A stretch of DNA of 64,000 nt from Onthophagus taurus (GCF_036711975.1 NC_091970.1:1185501-1249500), one strand, 5' to 3'; positions 10,125 through 22,290 are shown, numbered from the stretch's first letter. A program made the numbers and translations. The notes: generated by a model not told the origin, from the letters alone.

Positions 10125-10964
10125 ATGGCAGAATTCTTAGAATTTGATTGGAAGAGTAATATGATTTCAAGAGATATCCTCAGGGAGCAAATTTACACAG
10201 AAAATGAACCAACCGACGAACAAACATCCATAAAATCGTTAAGAAGCTCCATCCAAACGAGCGGGGACATCGAATTAATAGATAACATGCAACAAGATGA
10301 TTCGACCCTTTTAAAATTCCTTTACGCGAAGAAATTTAACGTAAACGAGTCGTTCGAATTAATCCGGAATTATTATTGGTATAGGAAGAAGAATCCGGAG
10401 ATTTTTCGCAATTTCACCATCCAATCAGATGATATTCGACAAAGTTTAGAAAATGGAATCCCCGGGGTTTTAGAATCAAGGGATCGAAAAGGGCGGTGTG
10501 TTTTATTGATTAATGGGAACAATTGGGATTGCTCCCAATACACTTTAATGGGAATTTATCGCGCTATTTTGTATACTTTAGAATTTTTAATACAAAACAT
10601 TCACAATCAAGCGAATGGTTTCGTCATTTTAGTCGATTGGACCGAATTTTCGTTCCGCCAAACGACCCATTTGAAACCGGCCATTTTAAAAACGATGATT
10701 GAAGGGCTACAAGATTGTTTCCCCGCGAAATTTAAAGGGGTTCATTTCATCGGGCAACCGTGGTACGTCGAAGCTGCTTTAGCGCTTATTAAACCATTTT
10801 TAAAAGAAAAAACTAAGGAACGCATCTATGTACACGGAAATAATTTGAGTACGCTTCATAATTACGTGCCTACCGATATACTTCCGGCGGAAATGGGGGG
10901 CGAACAAGCCAGTTTTAACCCGGAAGTTTGGCTCAAACAACTCATGGAAAGCGACAAAGTTTAA
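10125..10964 (+). CDS. CRAL-TRIO domain lipid-transfer protein (clavesin/alpha-TTP-like)
   Basis: This single coding exon encodes 279 residues, and the ATG context (AACCATGG) is good. Residues about 55-90 (DDSTLLKFLYAKKFNVNESF...YYWYRKK) form the CRAL-TRIO N-terminal helical domain. Residues about 110-260 form the lipid-binding Sec14-like domain, including GVLESRDRKGRCVLLINGN, FVILVDWTEFSFRQ, the FPAKFKGVHFIGQPWYVEAA segment and ILPAEMGGE near the end. Members bind hydrophobic ligands such as retinoids, tocopherol or phosphoinositides in the cytosol. The ligand cannot be inferred here. There is no signal peptide and no membrane helix. Insects carry many tandem members, but only this one is in the window. 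Possible AATAAA signals occur near 11177. Confidence 0.93.
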   Translation: MAEFLEFDWKSNMISRDILREQIYTENEPTDEQTSIKSLRSSIQTSGDIELIDNMQQDDSTLLKFLYAKKFNVNESFELIRNYYWYRKKNPEIFRNFTIQSDDIRQSLENGIPGVLESRDRKGRCVLLINGNNWDCSQYTLMGIYRAILYTLEFLIQNIHNQANGFVILVDWTEFSFRQTTHLKPAILKTMIEGLQDCFPAKFKGVHFIGQPWYVEAALALIKPFLKEKTKERIYVHGNNLSTLHNYVPTDILPAEMGGEQASFNPEVWLKQLMESDKV

Positions 10965-11149
10965 TTCATAAAAACAGAATCTCAAAAAACGAATGTATTT
11001 ATGTATTTATTGTATACACTCTGTGATATTATATACAAGATGCTTATTTTAATCTTGATCATTCCAAGAATATTTTAAATTTGATTTTGCACTGACTGAA
11101 GGAAATTTTTGAGGTTAACTTGACAATAATAATAATTAAGGGCAATATA

Positions 11150-11745
11150 ATGATGTGTTTTTTGCATTAAATATCTAATAAAACTATAAATTTATTAATT
11201 AAGCGATTATTTACCTTCAAAATCCTATAATTACTATATTTGTTATCAAATTTTATCAAAAATTAGATGAGGTTAGATTTTAAAATAAAAATTAGTACCA
11301 ACCTCAAAAAAATTAAATTTTCGTCATTTATAACAATTATATAAAACATTAATTATTACAAAAAATGATTAATTCATTCAATCCAATTTCCATCTATATC
11401 TATAAACAAGGATTTGAAGCTATTTAGATAAATTTGTTTATCTTAAGATTGAGGTTATATAAAACGTAATGTTTTTTTGTTAATATTTTTTTTACATTAA
11501 ATTGTTTATTAATTAAACGATTATTTACCTTTAAAATCCTACAATTACTACATTTATTATCAATTTTTATCAAAAATTAGATTTAAAAATAAAAATTAGT
11601 ACCAACCTCAAAAATAATCAAATTTACCCCAGATTTAAAATTATAACAATTTATATTAAATTATATAACATTTTTCTTCGTTATTTATATCAAACTCTAT
11701 TTAACAATTATATAAAACGTTAATTAATACGAAAAATGATTTAAT
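11150..11745. repeat. Diverged tandem duplication, about 310-bp period
   Basis: Two copies (about 11150-11370 and 11460-11745) share GCGATTATTTACCTT/ACGATTATTTACCTT, TTTTATCAAAAATTAGAT, TTAGTACCAACCTCAAAAA and AACAATTATATAAAAC. They separate the CRAL-TRIO and MTHFD2 genes and have no ORF. Confidence 0.75.
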
Positions 11746-11952
11746 TAAAATTTGATCCAATTTAAACACTAAATGAATACGACCTTGGGTTTTATTACTA
11801 AATACCCCCCACCGTGCTAAAACGTGCTGAGTAAAGCTTGATTTATCAAAAGCACATTAAAAAACCGGCTTTATAACCTATACGTGGTAACTCAACCAGG
11901 TGTAGTTGTTAAAAGTGATTTGGTGTTAAATTCATTAAGAATTTAATTAAAA

Positions 11953-13359
11953 ATGTCCGAGAGGTACGTTAAACTCACTGTTTCCATCAAATTTATTTAA
12001 ATTAAACCATTTATTATTAATCTAATCAATTCTGCATTTTTTATGCATTCTTTATAACCAACCCATAAAAGATAAAAAAACTATTCCTGACTCACACAAT
12101 CATTATCGAATAATGTACAAAAATTTTCCTATTTTTCACTCAGTTTATAACAATTTCTTCGTTTTAAAACATGTCGATTATTTTTAACCGTGTTAAAGAT
12201 TTAAAACAATTAATTAATCTAAACAATTTGAGGTTATTTAGGTAAATTTGCTTATTTTAAGTTTGCAATACTTTGAGGTTATGTAAAACGTCATATTTTT
12301 TTTGTATTAAATTCTTGAATCAAAATGATTATATTTTTGAAGCGCAAAATTAATCGATGGCAAATCAATCGCAAAAGACATTCAAAATGGCTTAAAACTC
12401 GAAATAGAAGAATGGGTTAAAATCGGCCACCGTGCCCCAACTTTACATGCGATCATAATCGGAGATGACCCGGCAAGTGTAACTTATGTAAATAAAAAGA
12501 TGGAAGCTTCAAAAGAAGTTGGTGAGTATTAAAATAACACGAATAAATTAATATTAATTAAAAAAAATTAAATTTAGGTATTAAAAGTGAACGAATTTAT
12601 CTCCCAAAAACATCAACTGAAGAAGAAATAATTAAAAAAATAAACGAATTAAACGAAAACCCGCAAGTTGATGGGATTTTAGTTCAACTCCCCGTCCCGG
12701 AAGCTGTGAGCGAACGCAATGTTTGTAACGCAGTTGACCCAAAAAAAGATGTAGATGGATTTCATATTTTAAATGTTGGAAAATTAACGTTAAACATGGA
12801 TTGTTTCGTTCCATGCACAGCACTGGGCGTTATTGAGTTGCTAAAATGGTTTGAGGAAGACTCTAAGACGAAAATTTTTGGTAAAAACGTCGTCGTTTGT
12901 GGTCGATCGAAAAACGTTGGACTTCCCATTTTTAATATTTTGCACTCGGATGCGCGTTATAATCTTCCTGGGTTGGAGTCAACTGTTACATTGTGTCATC
13001 GACATACGCCTAAAGAACAATTAGAAATGTTTACTAAATCAGCTGATGTCGTTATTAGTGCAACAGGAGTTGTTGGATTAATCAAAAAAGAAATGATTAA
13101 AAAAGGGGCTTGTGTTATTGATGTAGGGATTACTCGTATAACCACGCCCGAAGGAAAAACTAAGTTGGTTGGGGATGTTGATTTTAATGGTAAACTTTTT
13201 TTTATAATAAAAAATTAATTTTATTTTTTTTTGTTTGCATTTTTAGGTGTTAAAGAAGTCGCTGGTTATTTAACACCCGTTCCTGGTGGGGTTGGTCCAA
13301 TGACTGTTGCTATGTTAATGAGAAATACTTTTAAAGCTGCTAAGTTATTAGCACAATGA
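11953..13359 (+). CDS. Nmdmc: MTHFD2-type methylenetetrahydrofolate dehydrogenase/cyclohydrolase
   Basis: Four exons are seen: 11953-11963, 12343-12521, 12578-13189 and 13247-13359. All have GT-AG borders (donors GTACGT, GTGAGT, GTAAAC). They encode 304 residues. The enzyme converts 5,10-methylene-THF to 10-formyl-THF. Catalytic-type residues fall as expected: Tyr52 and Lys56 in TYVNKK, Gln100 in DGILVQLP, and Asp123 in KDVDG. The nucleotide fold has [13 protein letters not shown], followed by the longer loop before [15 protein letters not shown] that is typical of MTHFD2 rather than MTHFD1. The C-terminus is [17 protein letters not shown]. Oddly, exon 1 gives only MSE plus two bases, so there is no mitochondrial presequence; an unseen upstream exon could supply one. 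No C-terminal formyl-THF synthetase domain is present. Confidence 0.93.
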
Positions 13360-13454
13360 ATTCTTTAACAAGTATTATCGCTTTTTTTTCAGTATTTTTA
13401 TATATTTAAATATGGATAATGTACTTAAAATGAATTTATATCGAATTTATGCAT

Positions 13455-13460
13455 AATAAA
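13455..13460 (+). terminator. Poly(A) signal of the MTHFD2-type gene
   Basis: AATAAA lies about 96 bp after the TGA stop. Confidence 0.55.
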
Positions 13461-13726
13461 TTATCAAGGATACAATAACATCTCAATTATTTAATAACAC
13501 ATAAATATTGCAAACATTTACATTTTTTTCCATTTTCATTAACTGTATGTTTTGAAATACATAACCTTACTTAATATACTTATAAATTATAATATATACC
13601 TAATATATATATTCGTGTGGATAAATTACAAAATGTTCAATAGTTTTAATTAATTAGTGTTGTATTTTATTATTAGTATTTATTAATTTTTATTTAATTT
13701 AAACAATTAGCGACATCTGTGAACAA

Positions 13727-14373
13727 CAGGTAAGAAATTGAATCCTAAAGGTTATTTTTAGCAAACAATTCTAATCGATGGATTAAATAACTATACCGGG
13801 AATTGATTAAAAATAAAACTTATTAGTTATTAATGATTTATTAATAGTTATTAATGATTTATTAATAGTTATTAATGATTTTAAAAATATTAATTTAAAC
13901 AACTAGCGACATCTATGAAGATTAAGAAAAAACTAGTCAACATAACCTCAAATTTCGTTTTGGTTTTAAAAATATTGTTAATACTTTTTTGTTCTTTTAA
14001 AACGTACAAAAGATAAATAATCATGTTTTATGTGGCGAGGAGTTCATTTTTATGGATAAACAGGTAAGAAATTGAATCCTAAAGGTTATTTTTAGCAAAC
14101 AATTCTAATACATGGATTAAATAACTATATCGGGAATTGATTAAAAATAAGACTTATTTTTGAAGATGGAAATAGTTATTAATGATTTATTAATAATTTT
14201 AAAAATATTAATGAAAACTATCAGCGACATCTATGAAGATTAAGAAAAAGCTAGTAAACTCCTCAAATTTCGTTTCGGTTTTAAAAATATTGTTATTATT
14301 TTTTATATTCTTTTAAAACGTGCAAAAGATAAATAATCATATTTTATGTGGTGGGGAGAAAACAGGGAATAAT
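13727..14373. repeat. Direct repeat with 334-bp spacing, left of the foldback
   Basis: CAGGTAAGAAATTGAATCCT starts at 13727 and again at 14061. Each is followed by AAAGGTTATTTTTAGCAAAC and by an AGCGACATCTATGAAGATTA-type block. A third copy (from 18613) lies just beyond the right end of the 4.2-kb foldback element, so the foldback sits within this repeat family. A TTATTAATGATTTATTAATAG micro-repeat is also present at 13830-13880. Confidence 0.8.
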
Positions 14374-17300
14374 TCAAGATTAGGAGTCTCTCTTAAAAAT
14401 CGATGATTTTTTTTTTAATCGATAGGAAATGAGTCAAAAGAGGCGTTAATGATAAAAAAAAAGTGCGGAAAAGTGTAGTACTTACCGAAAAATCACTTTA
14501 AAGTTGCGATTTGACGTTTCTTTTTGGAAGTTAAAAGCAATGTTAAAATTGCATTTTCGTATTAAATTCTAACCTGAAATTGTTTAATTTATACTCACGC
14601 ACAAAATAAAAAGTTATTTTCACTAAACTTGTTGAGATTACAACATATTTTCGGATGAAAACCTTGTTTCTTAGGCTATCGATGCAGAACGACAATTAAA
14701 TGGCGTTAGATAGAATTGTTTCTACCAAATGTGTATTAATAGACTTTGTGTTAATGGATTGTGTATCAATTGATCTGTCAAATGACTGAAAGCTCTTTGC
14801 AATCTTTATGTTGTAAATATAAATGATAAATAAGTATAGTAGCTTATTTAATAGTAGTTTAGTTAAATTAAAATAGTTATTAAAAAAGACATGGTTACAA
14901 AATAAAAATAAATAAATAGCCCGTGTGACGATAGCAACAAACTGTGTATTTAACCAAATGACAATTACAACTGACAACACAATGAACACAAGCAATATTA
15001 ACCATGTATTTTCGTATTAAATCCTAACCTCAAATTGTTTAATTTATACCCACGCACTAAATAAAAAGTTATTTTCACTAAACTTGTTGAGATTACACCA
15101 TAATTATTCATAATGACACCTATGTGAAGTTAGTCCCCAATTAAACAGAATTTTACATGTATAGTATTTTAATTATAACATGAGAACCAGTGAACCGATT
15201 TCGATAAACAATGTCTCATTCGAAAGCTTAATCCTTGGCCAATACGAAAGTGGAAATGCCCGATTGAGGATGTGACGATAGCAACGATAGCAACAAACCT
15301 TCCAACAACAAATTTTTATCCGCAATTTCCTATCTATTTTATTAGCTGATATCTTTCTTATTATTAGATATAGCAGAACACTAAATGCACCATATGAAAG
15401 CTTGATTCTTTCTTTATGAAATCGTCGGTCCTCGTTTGCCGATATGTTAATATTAAAATCAATAAAAGATGAAGAACACCGCTCTGTACGTAAAATAGCT
15501 TAATATTACCAAACTTCAAGCCCTTGTGCAATTGTTATCAAACCGAATTTTAAAAAACTGTGTTCACAATCAGAAAGAACGCTCCTTCAAATATCTTAAT
15601 CCGGGTTTTTGTTGGTCAATATCAATTAGCATCATGGTTAAATCACCTTTAATATACATCTCTATATACAGAAACGTTTAATTGCCCTACCTCTAAACAA
15701 CTTTCTTACATATTTGATATGAGGAAAACTATAGAAGTATATCATGAAGTTATAGACTTACACAAGGACGTTTTTGGTCAAAAAATTACCAAATTCACAC
15801 GTTTTAGCTACTTTTAAACATTGTTGGGATCAATAACTTTCTTATATCACCAGGAAAAAACTCTATAACCAAGTAGCGATAGCCACGTGTTATACACCAT
15901 TAGAAAGAGCAGCAAATTGTAGATAAGATAGATCTATACTTCTATAGTTTTCCCAATATCAAATAAGAAACTTGTTTAAAGGAATAGTAATTAAACGTTT
16001 TTGCGTGTAGGGATGTATATTAAGGGCGATTTAAGCATGACGCCGATAGACCCATTTACCAACGAAAACCCGGGTTAAGATATAATAAATTTAAAGAGCG
16101 CTCTTTCCGAGTGTGATAATAGTTTTTTAAAAATCGGTTTGATAACAATTGCACAAAGGCTTGAAGTTTGGTAATTTTAAGCTATTTAATCTAAGTACAG
16201 AGCCACCGCTTTGTAGTTTAAGTACAGATTGATCTTAGTATTAACTTATCGACAGACAAAGACCGGTTTTAGATAGAGAAAGAATCTCTAATTATTATCT
16301 CGAATTATCTCCAATAATAAGAAAGATATCAGCTAAGAAAGTAGATAAAAAATTACGGATACAAGTTTGTTGCTATCGGACAAATGTTGAGGAGGCTGAA
16401 AACTAGAAACATAAAACTAAAGAAAATTCCAATATTTTTCAGCACCACATAAAGACTGAACATAATATAAATTATGGAGGAGTTGAGCTTCTTCATTCGT
16501 GTAACAAATTATAAAGATAATAATAACTATCTACTTATGAATGAACAAGTTCAACTTTCTCATAAACCCATCTTACGTCATACACCCTACGTTATGAACT
16601 TTTGATGTTAAAACTTTGTAACTACGAAAGGGATTTTCATCAATAATATGTGTTATTAAGTTCCAAAATAACGTTAAACTAACTAATAATTATCCTAATT
16701 ATAATATTTAAGTGGTTTGAAGTCTTTTAATAACAAATTTTTATTTAACTCTCATGCTCTCTATTTAAATGCGATAACAGATTATAAACATTTCAAATAG
16801 ATTTTTAGAATCTATTTGTATCTTATATTCTATTCAATTTCTTTTTTCGAATCTATCTTTGCTCCTATCTGGCGACGCTCTTGTACATAGTTAATAGACA
16901 CACAGTCTAGGTAACGACAGGCTCTTAGTCATTATGACCTATGCGAGGTTAGCTCCAAATTTTTCTAGCCCCCAATTAGATAGGATTTTACATGTATAGT
17001 ATTTTGATTATAACAAGAAAACCAGCCAATCGATTTCGATAATCAAAATCTCATTCGAAAGCTTAATCTTTGGCCAATACGAAAGTGGAAATGCCCGACT
17101 CGAAATTTCTCGCGGGGTCATTTCAATGTTTGTATGTACATAATTAGTAAATTTTGAAATCGGGCATTTCCACCTTCGCATTCATTGCAGATCATACTTT
17201 CGACCGAGATTTTGATGACTAAAATTGGTCAATTAGTTACGGAGATAATTGATCTGTTTAATTAATTCGTTTGTTGTGTTTTAATCAAAATCCTTAAATA

Positions 17301-18600
17301 TTTCGAATCGGGCATTTCGACAACAGCATTCAGCCAGACATAAACTTTCGATTGAGATATAAAACATTAAAATCCGTCAAACTGTTCTTTAATTATAGTC
17401 GATTTAGTTTAAATTAATTTTTCTATATTGGGGACTATACTTTTGAGCGTTCACACGTGCATAAACAACGAGCCGAAGACGGTGTCATTCCGAGGGCTGT
17501 ATAAAGTTAACGGGAGAGAATTGAAATCGGGCATCTTGTAATTTCAATAGAAGACACTATGACGAATCAAGTGACGTATAAATCTTGATTAACGGGTACA
17601 TCATTTACGAGTTATCACCATTTAAAGAAGGTCAATTTTGTGTAATTTTTGTGTATGTTCGCATTATTTTGGCGTTTTAACGAAATTCGAAAGAGATTTC
17701 GAATCGGGCATTTCCACTGTCGTATTGACCAAAGATTAAGCTTTCGAATGAGACATTGTTTATCGAAATTGGTTCACAGGTTCTCATGTTATAATCAAAA
17801 TACTATACATGTAAAATCCTATCTAATTGGGGGCTAATTTCACATAGGTGTCATTATGAATAGTTAAGTTGTAATCCCAAGTTAAGTGAAAATAACTTTT
17901 TATTTTGTGCGTGGGTATAAATTAAACAATTTGAGGTTAGGATTTAATACGAAAATACATGTCATGGTTAACATTGCTTGTGTATTAGTTATAATTGTCA
18001 TTTGGTTAAATACACAGTTTGTTGCCATCGTCACACGGGTTATTTTTTTATTGTTATTTTGTAACCATGTACACGTCTTTTTTAATAATAATTTTTAATT
18101 AATTAACTATTTTAACTTAAGTAAGGTACTATTAAATAAGCTATTATACTTATTTATCATTTATATTTACAATATTAAGATATTTCAGTCGTTTGACAGA
18201 TCAATTGATACACAATCTATTAACACAAAGTCTATTAACACACATTTGGTAGAAACAATTCTATTTAACGACAGGTAGTTGTCGTTATGCATTGATAGCC
18301 TAAAAAATAAGGTTTTCATCCGAAAATATGTTGTAATCTCAATAAGTTTAGTGAAAATAACTTTTTATTTTGTGCGTGGGTATTAATTAAACAATTTCAG
18401 GTTAGAATTTAATAGGAAAATGCAATTTTAACATTGCTTTGAACTTCCAAAAAGAAACGTCAAATCGCAACTTTAAAGTGATTTTTCGGTAAGTACTACA
18501 CTTTTCCGCACTTTTTTTTTATCATTAACGCCTCTTTTGACTCATTTCCTATCGATTAAAAAAAAAATCATCGATTTTTAAGAGAGACTCCTAATCTTGA
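14374..18600. mobile_element. 4.2-kb foldback element with about 0.9-kb inverted arms
   Basis: The left arm (14374 to about 15270) and right arm (about 17703 to 18600) are near-identical reverse complements. They start TCAAGATTAGGAGTCTC and end near GGAAATGCCCGATT. The left arm contains an internal direct duplication (TTTCACTAAACTTGTTGAGA at about 14615 and 15073). A further direct copy of the arm's inner end occurs at about 17020-17105, and degenerate TCGGGCATTTC motifs recur at about 17160, 17310, 17525 and 17700. Mirrored short ORFs in the two arms both encode VIWLNTQFVAIVTR. No transposase was seen, so the element is non-autonomous. Confidence 0.88.
15285..16385. repeat. Second, off-centre palindrome inside the foldback
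   Basis: The left arm (about 15285-15820) and right arm (about 15905-16385) are diverged inverted copies. Examples are GCTGATATCTTTCTTATTAT against AATAAGAAAGATATCAGC, and TTCAAGCCCTTGTGCAATTG against its complement near 16145. Its midpoint is near 15840, whereas the whole element centres near 16490, so this is probably a separate foldback nested in the first. Confidence 0.8.
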
Positions 18601-18612
18601 TATATGCCGAAA

Positions 18613-18760
18613 ACAGGTAAGAAATTGAATCCTAAAGGTTATTTTTAGCAAATAATTCTAATCGATGGATTAAGTAAGTATACCGGGAATTGATTAAAAA
18701 TAACTTATTTTTGAAGATAGAAATAGTTATTAATGATTTTTATCAAAAAATACATTTAAC
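18613..18760. repeat. Third copy of the 334-bp-spaced repeat
   Basis: It begins CAGGTAAGAAATTGAATCCT and matches 13727 and 14061 closely through GGGAATTGATTAAAAATAA. Confidence 0.8.
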
Positions 18761-19550
18761 AGGCGGTTATACATCGAAATATCATAAAAATATTAGATTA
18801 AACTATCTCCTGTGAGTACTAAACAGTGAATTAATTATTTTTAGGTTGACCAACCTTAATCATTAAACGTCATATGTAAACATAACCTAAAAAAATTTTT
18901 TTTGTAGAAAAAATTACAATAATTAATAATAAATGAGAAATAACGTACTTTATTATTATTACCAAGCGATTAAACGAAGCAAAATAAATACATCCAAACT
19001 GCACTGCCCATCGAGTGTACATTTAACTTTTAAAAACGATTATTGCTAAGATTTTAGTACGAATAACTCGTTAATAGATTTCCAAAGCAATTAGAATTCA
19101 TTAAATTGTTATTTCTAAGCGTTAAATTACTAATACATATCTTAGTAAATATAAAGTTCAAAAAAACTTAATACGAATTCTCTACGAAAGAGAATAAGAA
19201 AAGTTTCCAATTTTTTTAAAGTCTTACATTAAATAAATTAAGAAAATATATATATGAACGGAATGTGTTCATCACAGTTGCGTTACAAACATTACGGTGT
19301 ACTAAATAATGAAAAAAAAAGCGTATTAAGCTTATAATATTCAAGATAAATTCTAATACTGCTTTTAATTTTAGATTTGTTTTAAAACGTTAACAATTTT
19401 TAATGTAACATTTGAAATTTTGTACTTTACTTGACATCCTATCGCAAGCAAAATCGTTGTTAACTACATAAAAATATTTTCTTTAGCATTTAAATAAGTT
19501 TCTAAGAAGAGAGACGATTATTGTGATTTTAGATTTTCTTTAAAGAAATC
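18760..19550. other. 3' flank of the two-pass membrane protein gene
   Basis: No ORF or recognised repeat is present. It probably includes the 3' UTR of the minus-strand gene ending at 19551. Several TTTATT words (AATAAA on the minus strand) are present, but none can be chosen. Confidence 0.4.
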
Positions 19551-20273
19551 TTAACAATCTTCATTTGCTGATTTTAAGGGCCTCAAAACAATTCTGGGAT
19601 CCGATTCAATCATTCTATCTGCATCTTCATTACTTAAATATAAAAATATTAACAATAAATCATTAATTTAAATAATTATTTACCTTAAAATGGTATGTTC
19701 TTGTACCATAAGTCTACTATTTTCCGTATCACCTTGTGATTGTTGATATGCCACATCCGAAACAGGGGGGTATGTTGCAGAAACTAATAAATCGGTTGAA
19801 GGATTTGTTGAAACGTGTTTACCAGCTACATCTAAGTGGGTCTTCTTGGGGCAACAATATAATTTTCCAGCTCGTTTCATATAAAACACTATTTTTGTGT
19901 TAATTTATTTCTAAATTTGAGACATTTTTACTTACGGAATAATCCGGATGATATTCCACAAAGTATGAACCCAACAATGATTAATATACAATTTGAAGGA
20001 TCCTTTTCTATCGCCAAGTTCCCTAATGAACCAATTAAAATAAGAGATAACCTAAAAATTCGTTAAAATATCAACTTTAAGTACTTTAAATAACGTTTTT
20101 TGAACTCACCCTATTATTAAACAAATCAAACTTATTATAAGTGGTAATGACCTTATAATTTGATGCTTTTTGACTCTAGTTAAAGATGATATGTACCGTA
20201 AATTACTTGATATTCCATTCCCATTCTCACAGTTTTGTCTATCGATAGTCGTGGGTCCATACACGCCAGACAT
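19551..20273 (-). CDS. Unrecognised 188-residue two-pass membrane protein
   Basis: Four exons on the minus strand join in frame: 20110-20273, 19936-20051, 19684-19888 and 19551-19632, with donors GTGAGT, GTAAGT and GTAAAT and AG acceptors. The protein starts MSGVYGPTTIDRQNC. Residues about 42-65 (LPLIISLICLIIG...) and about 76-97 (CILIIVGFILCGISSGLLFY) are hydrophobic and look like two membrane helices with a short loop (NLAIEKDPSN). Just after the second helix comes KRAGKLYCCPKK, whose paired Cys could be palmitoylated (inference). The remaining tail of about 85 residues is polar, with YPPVSDVAYQQSQ, and ends SANEDC. There is no signal peptide. I do not recognise the family. The consistent splice phases make the gene model strong. 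Confidence 0.82.
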
Positions 20274-20718
20274 TTTCTTTTCTATTTAATTCGTTTTCTT
20301 TTTATGGATTAATTTTAGTGTGATGATTCCATTTAGCAAGAACTTAGTTCTGAAAGATGATAAAAATTGCAACTTACGTTTATTTTATTATATTTACATC
20401 GAAATTGTTTAAATTTTGATTATTGCAATGCGTATCACGTAAACACGTTTAATTTAAACCGTTATGTTTATTATTTGATTAGAATTGTTGATAGATAAAC
20501 GCATATGTATAAAACAATTTTTTTGACAATTTTGACAGAAGTTGGAGAATAATACCAACCTATTTTTTTTTTTTTTTTTTAATGAATTATAATAATAAGA
20601 GCCATAACAGTATAATAAAAATTTGATTATTTGTATAAATAATGTTTATTTCTTTGAATTTATTTTGATTTAATAAATCGAAATAAATAATAAGAATTAA
20701 ATTATTTAAATGAAAATT
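20274..20718. other. 5' flank of the two-pass membrane protein gene
   Basis: This AT-rich stretch includes a T run of about 20 near 20563. It should include the promoter and 5' UTR of the minus-strand gene, but no distinct promoter element is visible. Confidence 0.4.
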
Positions 20719-22290
20719 TAAGTTGGTAACATCCGCACGATCTTCATCCTCTCCATGTCACGTCGAATACAAACATTTAAAATTTTTTTAAACATTTTTA
20801 TTAAAGTTAATTAGTTGATACAAACGTGGGTAAGACGAAATCACTTATTAATATTATTTTATATTATTAACAGTGCTGTTTTTATGATGCTTTCTTTATT
20901 ACTTATTGGTTATTTTTGTAAAAAATACAAAGTGAGGTTATGCGCAATTTTATTATAAAGCTTTATTTAATTAAAATTTCATTTAATTCAAATTTCACTA
21001 AAAACATTCGTTTTAGATATTTTAGATCAATCTAAGAAATTGCAATTAAATTAAAATAAACAACAAAAATTATATTATTATATTTCATAATAAAAATTTA
21101 AGTTGGTAGTATCCGCACGATCTTCTCCACGTCACGTTAAATACAAACATTTAAAAGTTTTTTTTTAAACATTTTTATTAAAGTTAATTTGTGGATAAAA
21201 GCCTGGGTAAGACGAAATTGTTTATTAATTTTATTATATTCATTAACATTGGTGATTTTATGCTACATTTTTTGTTATTTCTTGTGTATTTTCGTAAAAA
21301 AAGAAAAGTGAGGTTATGTGCATTTTTAGTGTTAAAGTTTAATTTAATAAAAATTTTATTTAATTCAAATATATTTTTAGGTACAGTTGGAAATCGTGGT
21401 TTTAGCCCCCTGGTGCCAGTTTTTTTTGGACTTCTTCCTTCTGTTGGACTCCATTCCATCGCTCTTTTCGGGATTCTTCCTGGACTCATTCTTTGAACGT
21501 GGCCGGAATTGGAGCTATCTTCTTTGGAAAAAAAATTAAGTTGGTAGTATCCGCACCAACTTCATTCCCTCCATCTGTCACATCGAATACAAACATATAA
21601 AAGTTTTTTAAACATTTTTATTAAACTTAATTTGTGGATAAAAGCCTGGGTAAGTCGAAATTGTTTATTAATTTTATTATATTTATTAACATTGGTGTTT
21701 TTATGCTGCATTTTTGTTGTATTTTCGCAAAAAAAGAAAAGAATAGTGAGGTTATGTACATTTTTGTGTTATTTAAAGTTTAATTTAATAAAAATTTTAT
21801 TTAATTCAAATATATTTTTTAGGTACAGTTGGAAATCGTGGTTTTAGCCCCCTGGTGCCAGTTTTTTTGGACTTCTTCCTTCTGTTGGACTCCATTCCAT
21901 CGCTCTTTTCGGGATTATTCCTGGACTCATTCTTTGAACGTGGCCGGAATTGGAACTGTCTCCTTTGGAAAAAAAATTAAGTTGGTAGTATCCGCACGAA
22001 CTTCATTCCCTCCATCTGTCACATCGAATACAAACATATAAAAACTTTTTAAACATTTTCATTAAAGTTAATTTGTGGATAAAAGCCTGGGTAAGTCGAA
22101 ATTGTTTATTAATTTTATTATATTTATTAAAATTGGGGTTTTTATGCTGCATTTTTGTTGTATTTTCGCAAAAAAAGAAAAGAAAAGTGAGGTTATGTAC
22201 ATTTTTAGTGTTATTTTAAGTTTAATTTCATAAAAATTTTGTTTAATTCAAATATATTTTTTAGGTACAACTGAAAACGGTCGTTTTAGA
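20719..22290. repeat. Tandem repeat of about 380-440 bp, four copies
   Basis: Units begin AAGTTGGTA[AG][CT]ATCCGCAC near 20722, 21101, 21539 and 21980. Each contains AAACATTTTTATTAAAGTTAA, a TGGGTAAG[AT]CGAAAT motif and a GTGAGGTTATG motif (20932, 21308, 21746, 22187). Units 2 and 3 also carry TTTTTAGGTACAGTTGGAAA and a GC-richer block (CCCTGGTGCCAG, GGACTTCTTCCTTCTGTTGG). Unit 4 ends in the related TTAGGTACAACTGAAAACGG. Short ORFs in the units are mutually inconsistent and not conserved as protein. Confidence 0.85.

Noticed and set aside
14696..18098. Mirrored ORFs in the 4.2-kb foldback arms as a real membrane protein gene
   Set aside because: The ORFs differ in start, end and frame integrity between arms, so the shared segment follows from arm identity rather than protein conservation.
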